NCBI RefSeq assembly: GCF_017357105.1
Contig: NZ_CP071596.1
Coordinates: forward strand, 248,001-312,000
Origin: Natronosalvus caseinilyticus
GTDB lineage: Archaea > Halobacteriota > Halobacteria > Halobacteriales > Natrialbaceae
DNA: 64,000 nucleotides
Direction: 5' to 3'
The number at the start of each line of letters is the position of its first letter. Within the stretch, counting starts at the first letter, position 1. The notes below the pieces were generated by a model, which saw nothing but the letters and a program-made list of their open reading frames with translations, did not search any database and was not told the DNA's origin. Shown one piece after another: positions 8,191-16,992 of the stretch. Both the position numbers and the translations under genes were made by a program.

Positions 8191-8246
8191 CCCCCGGCTC
8201 GACCGAACTCGGATGGCGTCGATTTCGATCACGACCGGCAACGCCG

Positions 8247-9425
8247 TCAGAACAGATCCTGCGTGATTTCGAGCGTCTCCTCCCGGTCGTCCCAGCCGAC
8301 GAAGATGGCGACGCTGGTCGCCGAGGTGATGAGGTCGTGGACGTTGATGCGGGCGTCCGCGAGCGGACCGACGATGCCCTGGATGACCCCCGGCTGGTTC
8401 GGGAGTTCGCCGCCGGTGACGCGGACGACGGCGAGCGGGGCGTCGACGGTGACGCTCGAGAGTTCGTTCCGGGCGATGACCTCGCGGTGGAGGATGTTCT
8501 CGGCGCGCTCGGAAGCGTCCTCGTCGACGTAGAATGTCACCGAGTCGAGGCCGCTGGCGACGGCGTCGATGTTGATGTCGCTCTCCCCGAGGGCGGCCGA
8601 CAGCGACTGGAAGACGCCCGGCTTGTTCCGAATCGCGCGTCCGGCGACGGTGAGACAGGCCAGGGGTTCCTCGCGCATGTCCACGAGGCTCTGGAACTGG
8701 CCCTCGATGTTCGTCCCGCCGGCCAGCAAGTCGCCGTGCTGGTAGTGGACGACGCGAACGCCGAGTTGTCCGTGCTTGTACGAAAGTGCGGAGGGGGCGA
8801 CGACTTCCGCGCCGCGGAACGAGAGGTTTCGAAGTTCGTCGACGGATATTTCGCCGACGTTGCGGGCGCCCTCGACGACCCGCGGGTCGCCCGTCATGAC
8901 GCCCTCGACGTCGGTCACGATAACGACTTCGTCGGCGTCCATGTAGTTGCCGAGCATGACCGCAGTCGTGTCCGACCCGCCGCGGCCGAGGGTCGTCACA
9001 GAGCCGTCCGGCCCCTCCGCGAGGAATCCCGTGATGACCGGCACGGTGTCCCCGAGTTCCGCCGAGAGGGCGGCCGCACGGCGTCTGGTCTCCTCGACGT
9101 CGACCTCGCCGAACTCGTCGGTGATGACGGGCCAGCCCTCGCTCCCGGGTTCGTAGAAGGCGGCGTCGACCCCGCGGGCGGAGAGGGCCGCCTTGAGCAT
9201 CCGGACGGAGGTTCGCTCGCCCATGCTGACGATCTGGGCGCGGTCGGCGTCGTCGGCCTCGAACGTGATCTCCTCGAGCAGGTCGTCGGTGGTCGAGCCC
9301 ATGGCGCTGGCGATGACGGCGATCTCGTGGCCGTCGGCGACGGCGGCAGCGATGGAGTCGGCCGCGCGGTTGATCCGGTCGCCGCTTCCGAGGCTGGTTC
9401 CGCCGAACTTGGCTACGACGCGCAT
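8247..9425 (-). CDS. lysC: Aspartate kinase
   Basis: Phosphorylates aspartate in the first step towards threonine, methionine and (where present) lysine. The 392-residue protein has the amino-acid-kinase domain with KFGGTSLG (6-13), a GRGGSDTTA substrate-binding motif and VTDVEGVMTGDPR, then two ACT regulatory domains (about 265-392) implying feedback control by amino acids. The start ATG (9423-9425) is directly before KFGGTS, as in the family. It is transcribed alone, with 200-base non-coding flanks on both sides. Confidence 0.95.
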   Translation of the reverse strand: MRVVAKFGGTSLGSGDRINRAADSIAAAVADGHEIAVIASAMGSTTDDLLEEITFEADDADRAQIVSMGERTSVRMLKAALSARGVDAAFYEPGSEGWPVITDEFGEVDVEETRRRAAALSAELGDTVPVITGFLAEGPDGSVTTLGRGGSDTTAVMLGNYMDADEVVIVTDVEGVMTGDPRVVEGARNVGEISVDELRNLSFRGAEVVAPSALSYKHGQLGVRVVHYQHGDLLAGGTNIEGQFQSLVDMREEPLACLTVAGRAIRNKPGVFQSLSAALGESDINIDAVASGLDSVTFYVDEDASERAENILHREVIARNELSSVTVDAPLAVVRVTGGELPNQPGVIQGIVGPLADARINVHDLITSATSVAIFVGWDDREETLEITQDLF

Positions 9426-9590
9426 CGACTCACCCGCGCAGTCGACGGCGTCACGGTGGCATCGCTCATATGCCAGACCGTTACCAGAGCGGTCAGATAA
9501 CTGTGTCCCTCCGTCGCATTTTTACCGTCGTCTGGTTGCCTCGAGCAGCCCCCTCGACCCCCGTCACTGATCGCGTTCGCTCGTCGAATC

Positions 9591-9653
9591 GACGAGAGCG
9601 ATCGTCCTTACGACGAGAGCGACCGGCCTCGCGACGAGAGCGACCGAACTCAG
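9591..9653. repeat. 21-bp tandem repeat, three units
   Basis: The unit begins GACGAGAGCGAYCG and occurs at 9591, 9612 and 9633. The first 11 bases are identical in all three units; the remaining bases drift. The array lies just downstream of, and touches, the stop codon of the pus10 gene on the minus strand, and upstream of the aspartate kinase gene. It could be a protein-binding array or a remnant of slippage. Confidence 0.65.
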
Positions 9654-11092
9654 GCTGACGACGGCTCCCGGAAGAATTCGTCGCGTTCGAACGGTTCGTC
9701 CTCGCCCTCGACGGCGATCACGTCCAGGGCCGTCACCTCGGCGCCGACCTCGAGCAAGCCCGCCAGGCTCGGCTCCGTCCGGCCGTTGTCGCCACTGATG
9801 AGTTCCTTGATGTAGAGACCACCCTCCCCGTGGACCGACACCTCCGCGCGGGTCGGCTCGAGCAGGTCGCCCTCGATGGCGTGGACGGTGCGCTCGCGGG
9901 TGAGGCTCGCCCGCCGGTGGTCGACCCGTTCGGGCGTGTACTGCTCGAGGGTCGTCCCGTCGAGCGCCTCGAGGGCCGCGTCGAACGTCGTCCGATCGAC
10001 GGGTTCGTCGAACGCGACCTGCGCGCGGTAGCGCTTGCTCGCATCGTGTTCCTTGACGCGTTCGACCATCTCGTAGGTGGCGAGTCGCAGTCCCTCGACT
10101 TCGACCGACCCGCCAGCGGCCTCGTTGACCGCCGCCTCGAGAGCCGCCGGGTCGGGCGACCGGATTCGTGGGCGCTTCACCTCGAGGACGAACGGCCGGC
10201 CCGTCCCGAGCATCAGGGCGTCGACGTCCTCCCGGCCGGCGCCGTGGAAGGTGCCGGACTCGCCGTCCATCGCCTCGACGACGTGGGGGCGAACGAACTG
10301 CTCGACGCTCTCGTCGTAGAGGTAGCCCGAGCCGCCGCAGTACTCGCAGGGTTCCTCGCCCTGGTCGCCCAGCTGGACGCCGTCGCCGCCGCACTCCCGG
10401 CAGGGCCACTCGGTCTGGGGGATATCGCGCTCGAGTTTGCGGTAGCGGCCGTAGACGAACGCGGGGTTGACCTGCAGGTCGACGGCGTGGCTCGTCACGG
10501 GCGCGCTCGCGTCGCCCGTGCTGGCGCTCGCGCTTTCGCTCTCCTCACTCTCGCCCTCACCCGCGCTCTCGCTCTCGCTCTCGTTCACGGCCTCGAGAAC
10601 CTCGAGCACCTCGAACGGATCGAACGCCTCGAGATCGATCACCGCCAGCACGTCGGGGCGCTCGACCTCGAACGCGGCCCCGGTCCGAGCGCCGACCCGA
10701 CGGCCGACCTCGCGGTTGAACTCGCGTTTCAGCGGTTCACCCGCCTCGACGTCGAAGCCGGCGTCCTCACGGAGCAGGCGGTCGTTCTCCTCCACCAGCG
10801 GCGGGACACGCGTCCCCACCTGGTAGGTCTCGAAGTCGATTCCTTCGAGGGCCGCAACGACGGTGTCGGCGACGGCGTCGAACGTCCCGCAGTATCCCTC
10901 ACAGACCCAGCAGTCGAGCGGGTCGACTGGCTCGAAGTCCTCGTCGTCGGCCAGCGCGACCGTCGTCCGCAGCGCCCGCCCCCGTTCGGCGTTGGTCAGC
11001 CCGAAACTCCGGTCGGCGACGGGCCTGCCCAGGCAGGCGTCACAGACCGGTCCCGACGCGAGGAGCGCCCGGGCGTCTTCCGTGAGCGTCAT
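9650..11092 (-). CDS. pus10: tRNA pseudouridine synthase Pus10
   Basis: Makes pseudouridine at positions 54 and 55 of archaeal tRNAs. The 480-residue protein starts at 11092. An N-terminal zinc-binding part holds CDAC (17-20) and CWVC (61-64), followed by a THUMP-like region. The catalytic part has the family motif GREDVDALMLGTGRPFVLEVK with its aspartate, and a KEL/GDNGRTEPS C-terminal region. A CxxCxGxG pair (CRECGGDG, CEYCGGSG) sits between. Residues about 205-235 form a low-complexity Ser/Glu linker coded by CTCGCT-like DNA repeats. Identification is secure. Confidence 0.94.
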   Translation of the reverse strand: MTLTEDARALLASGPVCDACLGRPVADRSFGLTNAERGRALRTTVALADDEDFEPVDPLDCWVCEGYCGTFDAVADTVVAALEGIDFETYQVGTRVPPLVEENDRLLREDAGFDVEAGEPLKREFNREVGRRVGARTGAAFEVERPDVLAVIDLEAFDPFEVLEVLEAVNESESESAGEGESEESESASASTGDASAPVTSHAVDLQVNPAFVYGRYRKLERDIPQTEWPCRECGGDGVQLGDQGEEPCEYCGGSGYLYDESVEQFVRPHVVEAMDGESGTFHGAGREDVDALMLGTGRPFVLEVKRPRIRSPDPAALEAAVNEAAGGSVEVEGLRLATYEMVERVKEHDASKRYRAQVAFDEPVDRTTFDAALEALDGTTLEQYTPERVDHRRASLTRERTVHAIEGDLLEPTRAEVSVHGEGGLYIKELISGDNGRTEPSLAGLLEVGAEVTALDVIAVEGEDEPFERDEFFREPSSA

Positions 11093-11264
11093 GTCCCGGT
11101 ATGGGCAGGCCGGGGGTAACACGCTTTCCCTTCCCGTCCGGACTCGAGTCGCGACGAAAACGTGGACCGTGAATGGGAAACTGGAGCGCATAATCCGACA
11201 CCCTGCGGAAACCAGTTCACTGATAGGCGATGACTTTTACACGCCTCTGGCCCGTCTCTCCTGT

Positions 11265-12392
11265 ATGACTGACCCACGACCGAGCCGTCGCCGCGTCCTC
11301 TCGATGGCCGCCACCGGCGCGTTCGCCGCCGTCGCGGGCTGTGCCGAACCCGGCTCATCCTCGAGCGCGGTGTCGTTCGACCAGGGGAACACGACGATCG
11401 ACGTCAACCAGGAAGACCGGGCCGACGGCTCGGCGTACACCGAGGTGTACGAGGCCACGAGCGACGCCGTGACCCTCGTCCGCGTGGCGGAGAACGGCCA
11501 GGACGGGAGCCAGATTCCGACACAGGGCGAAGGGTCGGGGTTCCTGTACGGCGACGGCTATCTCGTGACCAACGACCACGTCGTCTTCAGCAGCACGGAC
11601 GTCGACGTCTCCGTCCAGTACGCCGACGGCCGCTGGACGAGCGGCGAGGTGATCGGCACCGACTTCTACAGCGACCTGGCCGTCGTCGAACTCGAGGAGG
11701 TTCCCGAGTCGGTGACACCGCTCTCGTTCGCCGAGGAGCGCCCCGTCGTCGGCCAGGAGGTGCTCGCCATCGGCAACCCGGTTCGCCTCGACGGCTCGAT
11801 GTCTCAGGGGATCGTCAGCGGCGTCAATCGGGCCGTGTCACCGGGCTGGCACGACTTCTCCTACCCAAACGTCGTCCAGACGGACGCGGCGGTCAACCCC
11901 GGCAACAGCGGCGGCCCGCTCGTAGACATGAACGGTGCGGTCGTTGGCGTCGTCCACGCCACCCAGGGCGACAATATCGGCTTCGCCATCTCCGCGGCGC
12001 TCTCGCGTCGCGTGGTCCCTGCGCTCATCGATCAGGGCGAGTTCCGTCACTCTCACATGGGGATTCGTCTCGTCCCGGTCGATCCCACCCTCGCCGAGGC
12101 CAACGACCTCGAGCGCGCCCAGGGAGTCCTGGTGGTCGAGACGCCGGACGGCGGGCCCGCGGACGGCGTCCTCGAGCCGAGCGAGATCGAGAACGGGATT
12201 CCGGTCGGCGGCGACGTGATCCGGGAGATTGACGGCGAACCGATCCCGGACAATCACGCGCTCTCGACGTACCTCGCGCTCGAGACCGACCCTAGCGATA
12301 CGATCGCAATCGTGGTGATGCGCGACGGCGAGGAGCGAACCGTCGAGTTGACCCTCGGCGAGCGACCCGAGCCGGATTTTGGTCCGTTCTGA
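11265..12392 (+). CDS. HtrA/DegP-like serine protease, lipid-anchored
   Basis: A 375-residue trypsin-like protease with one PDZ domain. The N-terminus is a Tat signal (SRRRVLSMAATG) with lipobox (VAGC, Cys26), so it should act outside the membrane, probably in surface protein quality control. The catalytic triad is visible: His105 in VTNDHVV, Asp137 in FYSDLAVV, Ser215 in NPGNSGGPL. The PDZ domain spans about 262-365 (GGDVIREIDGEPI). The start ATG at 11265 directly precedes the signal. It is a single-gene unit, divergent from pus10. Confidence 0.93.
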   Translation: MTDPRPSRRRVLSMAATGAFAAVAGCAEPGSSSSAVSFDQGNTTIDVNQEDRADGSAYTEVYEATSDAVTLVRVAENGQDGSQIPTQGEGSGFLYGDGYLVTNDHVVFSSTDVDVSVQYADGRWTSGEVIGTDFYSDLAVVELEEVPESVTPLSFAEERPVVGQEVLAIGNPVRLDGSMSQGIVSGVNRAVSPGWHDFSYPNVVQTDAAVNPGNSGGPLVDMNGAVVGVVHATQGDNIGFAISAALSRRVVPALIDQGEFRHSHMGIRLVPVDPTLAEANDLERAQGVLVVETPDGGPADGVLEPSEIENGIPVGGDVIREIDGEPIPDNHALSTYLALETDPSDTIAIVVMRDGEERTVELTLGERPEPDFGPF

Positions 12393-12813
12393 GTTCGGTC
12401 TGAATCCGTCCTGTGCCCGTTCTGGACTCGTTCAAATCGAACCGGATCGAACCAAACCGGCTCAAACGAAATCCGCCGATCTCCCGGGGAAAGCAACCCC
12501 TACACTCGAGTACGCGGTCCTCGCTCGAGTAAGCCACCCGTACAGATCAGTTCTCGTGAGCGTCGGTATCGGTGGACGAACGGATTCGAAACGCTCGGTT
12601 GCTGGAGTAAATCCGCAGAAGACGGCTGTTAACCGGTCGATAACAATAGTGACCGGTGTCGACACTTCGAACTGTCGCTCCCGCCTCAGCCATGAATCCC
12701 CCTCACTCGAGCCGTACCGTACCGCCTGCTCGCGCTGGTTCGTTCGACGGGCCCCGCACCCGTCGAGCCACCGGCGCGACAGTGACCGCACTCCCCCCGA
12801 AACAGGAGATGCC
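12393..12813. other. Non-coding stretch between the HtrA gene and a small membrane protein gene
   Basis: About 420 bases without a convincing reading frame on either strand. The first part has repeated short words (AATCGAACCGGATCGAACC, then AAACCGGCTCAAAC, about 12435-12470). The middle is A+T-richer, with TTAACCGGTCGATAACAATAGTGACCGG (two ACCGG words) near 12628-12656, a plausible promoter area. I see no tRNA-like or strong hairpin structure. A small RNA cannot be excluded. Confidence 0.4.
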
Positions 12814-13008
12814 ATGACTATGTACCTCGGCGAGACCGTGACGACCGTCGGGTTCTGGGTCGGCACCCTCCTGCCGTTCGTCTACGTACCGGTGTTTCTC
12901 ACCGGCCTCAATTCGACGACCCGACTCGGCATCTTCTTCGCGCTCGTCGCGTTCAACGTGCTCGCGCTCGTCGTGGGCCACGACTATCAGGGCTCTCAAC
13001 CCCAGTAG
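12814..13008 (+). CDS. Small two-helix membrane protein
   Basis: A 64-residue protein beginning MTMYLGETVTTVGFW with two transmembrane helices (about 10-32 and 38-56) and a short polar tail (HDYQGSQPQ). ATG at 12814 is chosen because it starts right at the hydrophobic part; a second ATG six bases later is possible. Codon use is native. The function is unknown; it looks like the many short conserved haloarchaeal membrane proteins. It lies 90 bases before the Cys-cluster protein gene on the same strand. Confidence 0.65.
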   Translation: MTMYLGETVTTVGFWVGTLLPFVYVPVFLTGLNSTTRLGIFFALVAFNVLALVVGHDYQGSQPQ

Positions 13009-13096
13009 CGGGTTTCCGGGTTTCCAATTTCCGGTTCTTCAGTTTTCCAATTTTTTCGGTGGGCAATTGATAGTCCTCGGCCGCCAATAACACGAC

Positions 13097-14170
13097 ATGC
13101 AGGTGTACTGCCAGGGCTGTGCTGGCTGTTGCATCGACTGGCGACCGTTGCTCGAGTCCGATCAGCGAGACGCCATCGAGCACGAGCGACGCGGCCTCGG
13201 CGCCGTTCCGGACGAGGGGACTGCGGAGGAAACGGAGACGGAGGCGGGAACGGAAACGCGGACAGATGGCACCCCGATTCGCCGTCGAAACGCGATCGAC
13301 GACGTCTACAACCTCGTGCCGCTCACCCGCGACGAGGTCCGGGCGTTCCTCGAGGCCGGATTCGGCGACGTCCTGATCCCGCGGCTGTGGGAGGCCGACG
13401 CGGTCGACGAGTCCGTCTCGATCGGCGGCTTCGACGTCGCCGCCATCGCCGGCCGCCCGGCCTTCTTCGTCGGACTCAGGAAGCCCCCAAAGCCGGTCGC
13501 TCCCTTCGGTCGCGAAGACGCCGCCTGGCTCCCAACCTGTACGTTTCTCGACCCCGAAACGCTCCAGTGTCGCATCCACGGCGACGACCTGTACCCGAGC
13601 GAGTGCGCGGAGTACCCCGCCCACAACGTCGCCCTCGAGCAACAGACCGAGTGCGAACGCGTCGAGGGAGCAGTTGGCGGCGAGCGAATACGGTTCGAGG
13701 ACTCGAGCGACGACGAAGGGGCCGACTCGAGCGACGACGAAGGGACCAACCCGAGCGACGATGAGCAAGGGAGCGCGAAAAAAGAGGGCGTCACCGTCGA
13801 CGTCGACGCTACCGACGGCCTGCTCCTCGGCCCCCAGGCGATCGGCCAGAAGCTGTTCGTCCACCCCGACCCCGACGCCCTCGAGGGGCGCCTCGAGCGC
13901 CTCGTGTCGGGCGACCTCTCGGCCGAGGACCGGGCGGCCTTCGTCGCCGTCGCCGCCGCCTCCGCGCCCGGCACGCTCGCGATTTCCGATCACCACTACG
14001 ACCAGGCGTACGAGCGGATACTGGAGGCCGACTCCTGGGCGGGTGCGGCCATCCGCGAGTGGGAACGGCGCGCGACAGAGACGCCGGCCGACCCGTCCCA
14101 GGGCGAGGCCGTCGAAGTCGCTCGCGGCGCTCCCGAGACGCCGGGGTGGCCCGACTCGAGCGAGGAGTAG
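13097..14170 (+). CDS. YkgJ-type cysteine cluster protein
   Basis: A 357-residue protein opening with the cysteine cluster CQGCAGCC (Cys5, 8, 11, 12), followed after about 145 residues by more Cys (PTCTFLDPETLQC, PSECAEYP, TECERV) as in the YkgJ/zinc-or-iron chelatase-like family (CxxCxxxxC proteins). These are thought to bind a metal or Fe-S cluster; the reaction is unknown. Two insertions are low complexity: an E/T-rich one around residues 40-60, and a tandem SSDDEG repeat around 195-225 coded by a 21-base DNA repeat (about 13702-13758). The C-terminal half is helical without known motif. Confidence 0.85.
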   Translation: MQVYCQGCAGCCIDWRPLLESDQRDAIEHERRGLGAVPDEGTAEETETEAGTETRTDGTPIRRRNAIDDVYNLVPLTRDEVRAFLEAGFGDVLIPRLWEADAVDESVSIGGFDVAAIAGRPAFFVGLRKPPKPVAPFGREDAAWLPTCTFLDPETLQCRIHGDDLYPSECAEYPAHNVALEQQTECERVEGAVGGERIRFEDSSDDEGADSSDDEGTNPSDDEQGSAKKEGVTVDVDATDGLLLGPQAIGQKLFVHPDPDALEGRLERLVSGDLSAEDRAAFVAVAAASAPGTLAISDHHYDQAYERILEADSWAGAAIREWERRATETPADPSQGEAVEVARGAPETPGWPDSSEE

Positions 14171-14226
14171 CAGTCGCTACGGACGGCTCTCGAGGGGCGG
14201 TAACGTCGAAAATGGGGCTGCGGCCC

Positions 14227-14400
14227 TCAGTTCGACTTTATCTCGCGGAACTTATCGAGCAGCGCGTCGGCGGAGTCGCCGGAGTCGTACTCGATCGTTC
14301 CCTCGTGGATCGTTCGTTCGTCGTCGAAGTCGGTGTCAACCCGGGACACCTGGCGTTCGCGGCGCTCGTGTTCGTCTTCGTCATAGGCACCCATTGACAT
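14227..14400 (-). CDS. DUF5786 family small acidic protein
   Basis: A 57-residue, highly charged protein beginning MSMGAYDEDEHERRE, with DFDDERTIHEGTIEYDSGDSADALLDKFREIK. I recognise this as the haloarchaeal DUF5786 family. The start at 14400 is preferred; MGAYDE six bases downstream is an alternative. It is oriented towards the Cys-cluster gene and divergent from the DUF5784 gene, with about 110 bases of shared promoter space. No function is known. It has no hydrophobic core typical of an enzyme; a small nucleic-acid or protein-binding role is possible. Confidence 0.85.
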   Translation of the reverse strand: MSMGAYDEDEHERRERQVSRVDTDFDDERTIHEGTIEYDSGDSADALLDKFREIKSN

Positions 14401-14509
14401 GGCAAGTACACTCATTGTAGGAACGATCGCCATATGAATGTAACGGTCGTTCACATCACCAGGTCGGAAGAAAGGAAGACGTATCCCGATCCGGGTCGTA
14501 GGATCGCTC

Positions 14510-15523
14510 GTGGCACGGCCGCTTCGCTTTCGACACTCGCCCCAGCGCTGGTCCGACCAGCGCGTCAGACAGGAGATTTTCAACCCGCTGAACGGTAACA
14601 TCGGGGCTCGAGACGCCGGTCCGTGGTACGCGATCGGCGGCTCGTGGGACACCCACCGATTCGAGATGGCCAACGGCGACGTCGCCCTCTTCGCTCGCTC
14701 GGACGACGACGCCTACTGGATGGGCAACACCGAGACCCCGTCCTCGCTGTGGCGAACGGACAAGTTCGCCTGGGAAGACGTCCCCTACCAGGTCGCCCGG
14801 TGGGCCCAGCGAGAGCTTCTCGCGACGCTCCACGAGCGCGAGGCCTGGCTGGCCGACTACCCCTACCTCTCGTGGTTCTTCCTCCCGGTCTTCATGTCCA
14901 AAGACGGCCGCAAGTCGACCCGGGCGTTCTTCCGCGAGCACGCCGCCGGCTTCCCCGACGCGGGTCGGCGCGAGGCGACCCGGTTCGTCGAGAAAATCCT
15001 CGAGACCGGCGCGCTCGACACCTACCGCGACGTGATGGCGGGCAAACTCGGCACGAGCCCACACGTCGACCGGGTTCGCATGAGCGCGGCGATGGCGGAG
15101 TTCATCGCGGCGAAGATTCTCGTCGACGCCGGCTACGAGATCACCCCCGAGATCGAGGTGACGACGGGCCACTCGCTCGACTATCGAGCCGAGGACGCCG
15201 CGACCGGCACGAACGTGCTGGTCGAAGTCACCCGACCACAGCCGCCAGCGAACCGCGCCGCCGCCGGTCCCGTCGCCTCCGTCAGGGACACCGCGGAGAC
15301 GAAGACCAGCGGCCAGCTCGCGAATCACGGCGGCGGCGCGACCCTATTCGTCGACTGCTCGAGCTTCCCCGACGACGCCTGGGCGGCCGTCCGGGGCGAA
15401 CAGCCGGACGTTCGCCACCGGCCCGCGGTGGTCTACCGCGCCCGTCCCGACGGGCGCGTCGAGGGGTATCAGAAAGGGTCGGTACCGCTCGAGCTCGGGG
15501 ACGCGATTTCGTTCGTCGATTGA
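14510..15523 (+). CDS. DUF5784 family protein, possibly nuclease-like
   Basis: A 337-residue haloarchaeal protein of the DUF5784 family, starting with GTG at 14510 (residues ARPLRFRHSPQRWSDQRV). The N-terminal half is Trp/aromatic-rich (WYAIGGSWDTHRF, SWFFLPVF). The middle part has helix-helix-strand character ending in ITPEIEVTTGHSLDYRAED...NVLVEVTRPQPP, which resembles the E...D...E-x-K/T core of PD-(D/E)XK nuclease folds. That resemblance is my inference; the usual lysine is replaced by Thr. It is divergent from the DUF5786 gene, perhaps as a functional pair, since both are conserved in haloarchaea. Confidence 0.8.
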   Translation: MARPLRFRHSPQRWSDQRVRQEIFNPLNGNIGARDAGPWYAIGGSWDTHRFEMANGDVALFARSDDDAYWMGNTETPSSLWRTDKFAWEDVPYQVARWAQRELLATLHEREAWLADYPYLSWFFLPVFMSKDGRKSTRAFFREHAAGFPDAGRREATRFVEKILETGALDTYRDVMAGKLGTSPHVDRVRMSAAMAEFIAAKILVDAGYEITPEIEVTTGHSLDYRAEDAATGTNVLVEVTRPQPPANRAAAGPVASVRDTAETKTSGQLANHGGGATLFVDCSSFPDDAWAAVRGEQPDVRHRPAVVYRARPDGRVEGYQKGSVPLELGDAISFVD

Positions 15524-15637
15524 CTCCTGTACACGTGTGGTCTCGATACGCGAACGGAACGGATTCTCGAGCGAGGACTGATTCTCGGTCACGACCAATT
15601 TTCGCTATCCGCCAAAAACGACGAGCTCGAGCGGCGG

Positions 15638-15925
15638 CTAGAACGACATCGGCACGGGCGCGTACGGACTACCGAGCGGCGTCGGATCCCGGTCGGAGTA
15701 GCCAACACGGCCGACCGCCTTGTCGCTCACCGCGGAGTAGACCGCCAGTTGGGCGTCGTCCGCGGACTCGAACGTCTCGCCCTCGAGACGTCCCAGCACG
15801 TCGCCGAGTTGCTCGGACCCGTTCGGGAGGTCGAGGTCCCGGTCGCCGTAGGCCTCGATCAGTTCCTCCGTCGTCGCGGGGTACTCGTGGGCGTCGATGA
15901 ACTCGCTGGTTCGGTTACGGAACAT
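15638..15925 (-). CDS. DUF5789-type small protein
   Basis: A 95-residue protein with the haloarchaeal DUF5789/DUF2795-like pattern: IDAHEYPATTEELIEAYGDRDLDL, a GSEQLGDVLGRLEGETFESADDAQ middle and AVGRVGYSDRDPT near the end. ATG at 15925 is used; a GTG one codon upstream is possible. Members are short cytoplasmic proteins of unknown function, often found in several copies per genome. It ends about 115 bases from the DUF5784 stop (convergent), and its upstream region is the A+T-rich stretch described separately. Confidence 0.8.
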   Translation of the reverse strand: MFRNRTSEFIDAHEYPATTEELIEAYGDRDLDLPNGSEQLGDVLGRLEGETFESADDAQLAVYSAVSDKAVGRVGYSDRDPTPLGSPYAPVPMSF

Positions 15926-16189
15926 CACACCCAGATTAACCCGAACAATAATTATAAATATTGTCCATAAATATCTCTCAGGAGGGTCGTATTCCTTTGA
16001 TTCATTAATGACCCTAGAGTGTGCCTGTCGTTCGGCCCATTTCTCGCTCGAGAGGCGATCTGGGTATTGATATAGAAAATATAGTAAGAGCCGCCGAGCG
16101 GCGTGTTCGTCGATGGCCCTCGAGACGAGCGCCCGACCCGCCCCAGAGGAACTGACAACCGCTTTAACGCCGGGCCGTCAGCACCCACT
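15926..16189. promoter_or_regulatory. A+T-rich divergent promoter region
   Basis: About 260 bases that are markedly A+T-rich compared with the surroundings, including ataattataaatattg (15949-15964) and atatagaaaatatag (16071-16085). The first lies 25-40 bases upstream of the minus-strand DUF5789 gene and can serve as its TATA region. Nearer the plus-strand PHP gene, ctttaac at 16162-16168 lies about 25 bases before its ATG. No reading frame is supported in between. Confidence 0.5.
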
Positions 16190-16981
16190 ATGCCCTACGC
16201 CGACCTTCACGTTCACACGACGCGCTCGGACGGCAGCCTCGAACTCGCCGACGTCCCCGCAGCCGCCCGCCGCGCCGACGTCGCCGTCGTCGCCGTCACC
16301 GATCACGACCGGCTCCAGCCGTTCGACGAAACGGCCGTCGAGCGCGACGGCGTCACGCTCGTCCAGGGGATCGAACTCCGCGTCGAAACCGAGAGCGGCC
16401 AGCGCGTCGACCTGCTCGGCTACGGCGTCGAGCGAACCGACGCCCTAGTCGCCGAAACCGAACGCATTCAGCGAGATCGGCGCGAACGCGGGCGGAAGAT
16501 CGTCGAGCGCGTGGAGGAGCGACTGGGGATCGACCTCGGTCTCGAGGTGGACACCGGCTTCGGCCGTCCGCACGTCGCCCGAGCCATCGCCAGCCATCCC
16601 GATTCGGGCCACGACTACAGGGGAGCGTTCGACCACCTCATCGGGAACGACGGGCCGTGTTACGTGCCGCGGGACGTCACGTCGTTCTCGGAGGGGCGCG
16701 AGATCCTCGTCGAAGCCTGTTCGATCGTCTCGCTGGCTCATCCCCTGCGATACCCCGATCCCGAATCCGCACTCGCGCTGGCGGCCGATCTCGACGCCGT
16801 CGAGCTGGCCTACCCCTACGGTCGCGAGGTCGACCTCGAGCCGGTCGAGCGAACCATCGAGCGCTACGACCTGCTCGCGACCGGGGGGACGGACGCCCAC
16901 GAGACGGAACTGGGCGTCGCCGGGTTGTCGCAGGCGGAGTACGAGGCCCTCGAGTTGCCCGTTCCCGTCGAGGGCGTCTGA
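16190..16981 (+). CDS. PHP-domain phosphoesterase
   Basis: A 263-residue metal-dependent phosphoesterase of the PHP family. All signature motifs are visible: DLHVHTTRSDGS at the N-terminus, VTDHDR, GIELRVE, SLAHPLRYP and GTDAHE near the C-terminus. Stand-alone members hydrolyse phosphate esters such as nucleoside 3',5'-bisphosphates or histidinol phosphate; which substrate applies here is not evident. The start ATG at 16190 fits a TATA-like element about 25 bases upstream. It converges on the lipoprotein gene with an 11-base gap. Confidence 0.9.
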   Translation: MPYADLHVHTTRSDGSLELADVPAAARRADVAVVAVTDHDRLQPFDETAVERDGVTLVQGIELRVETESGQRVDLLGYGVERTDALVAETERIQRDRRERGRKIVERVEERLGIDLGLEVDTGFGRPHVARAIASHPDSGHDYRGAFDHLIGNDGPCYVPRDVTSFSEGREILVEACSIVSLAHPLRYPDPESALALAADLDAVELAYPYGREVDLEPVERTIERYDLLATGGTDAHETELGVAGLSQAEYEALELPVPVEGV

Positions 16982-16992
16982 CCGCCGGGACC

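Noticed and set aside
9591-9653. CRISPR-like repeat array
   Set aside because: Units are directly adjacent 21-mers with no spacers, and no cas gene is in the window.
12435-12470. ATCGAACCGG-like repeats taken as a possible mobile-element end
   Set aside because: No transposase, no terminal inverted repeat and no target duplication nearby; they are short and irregular.
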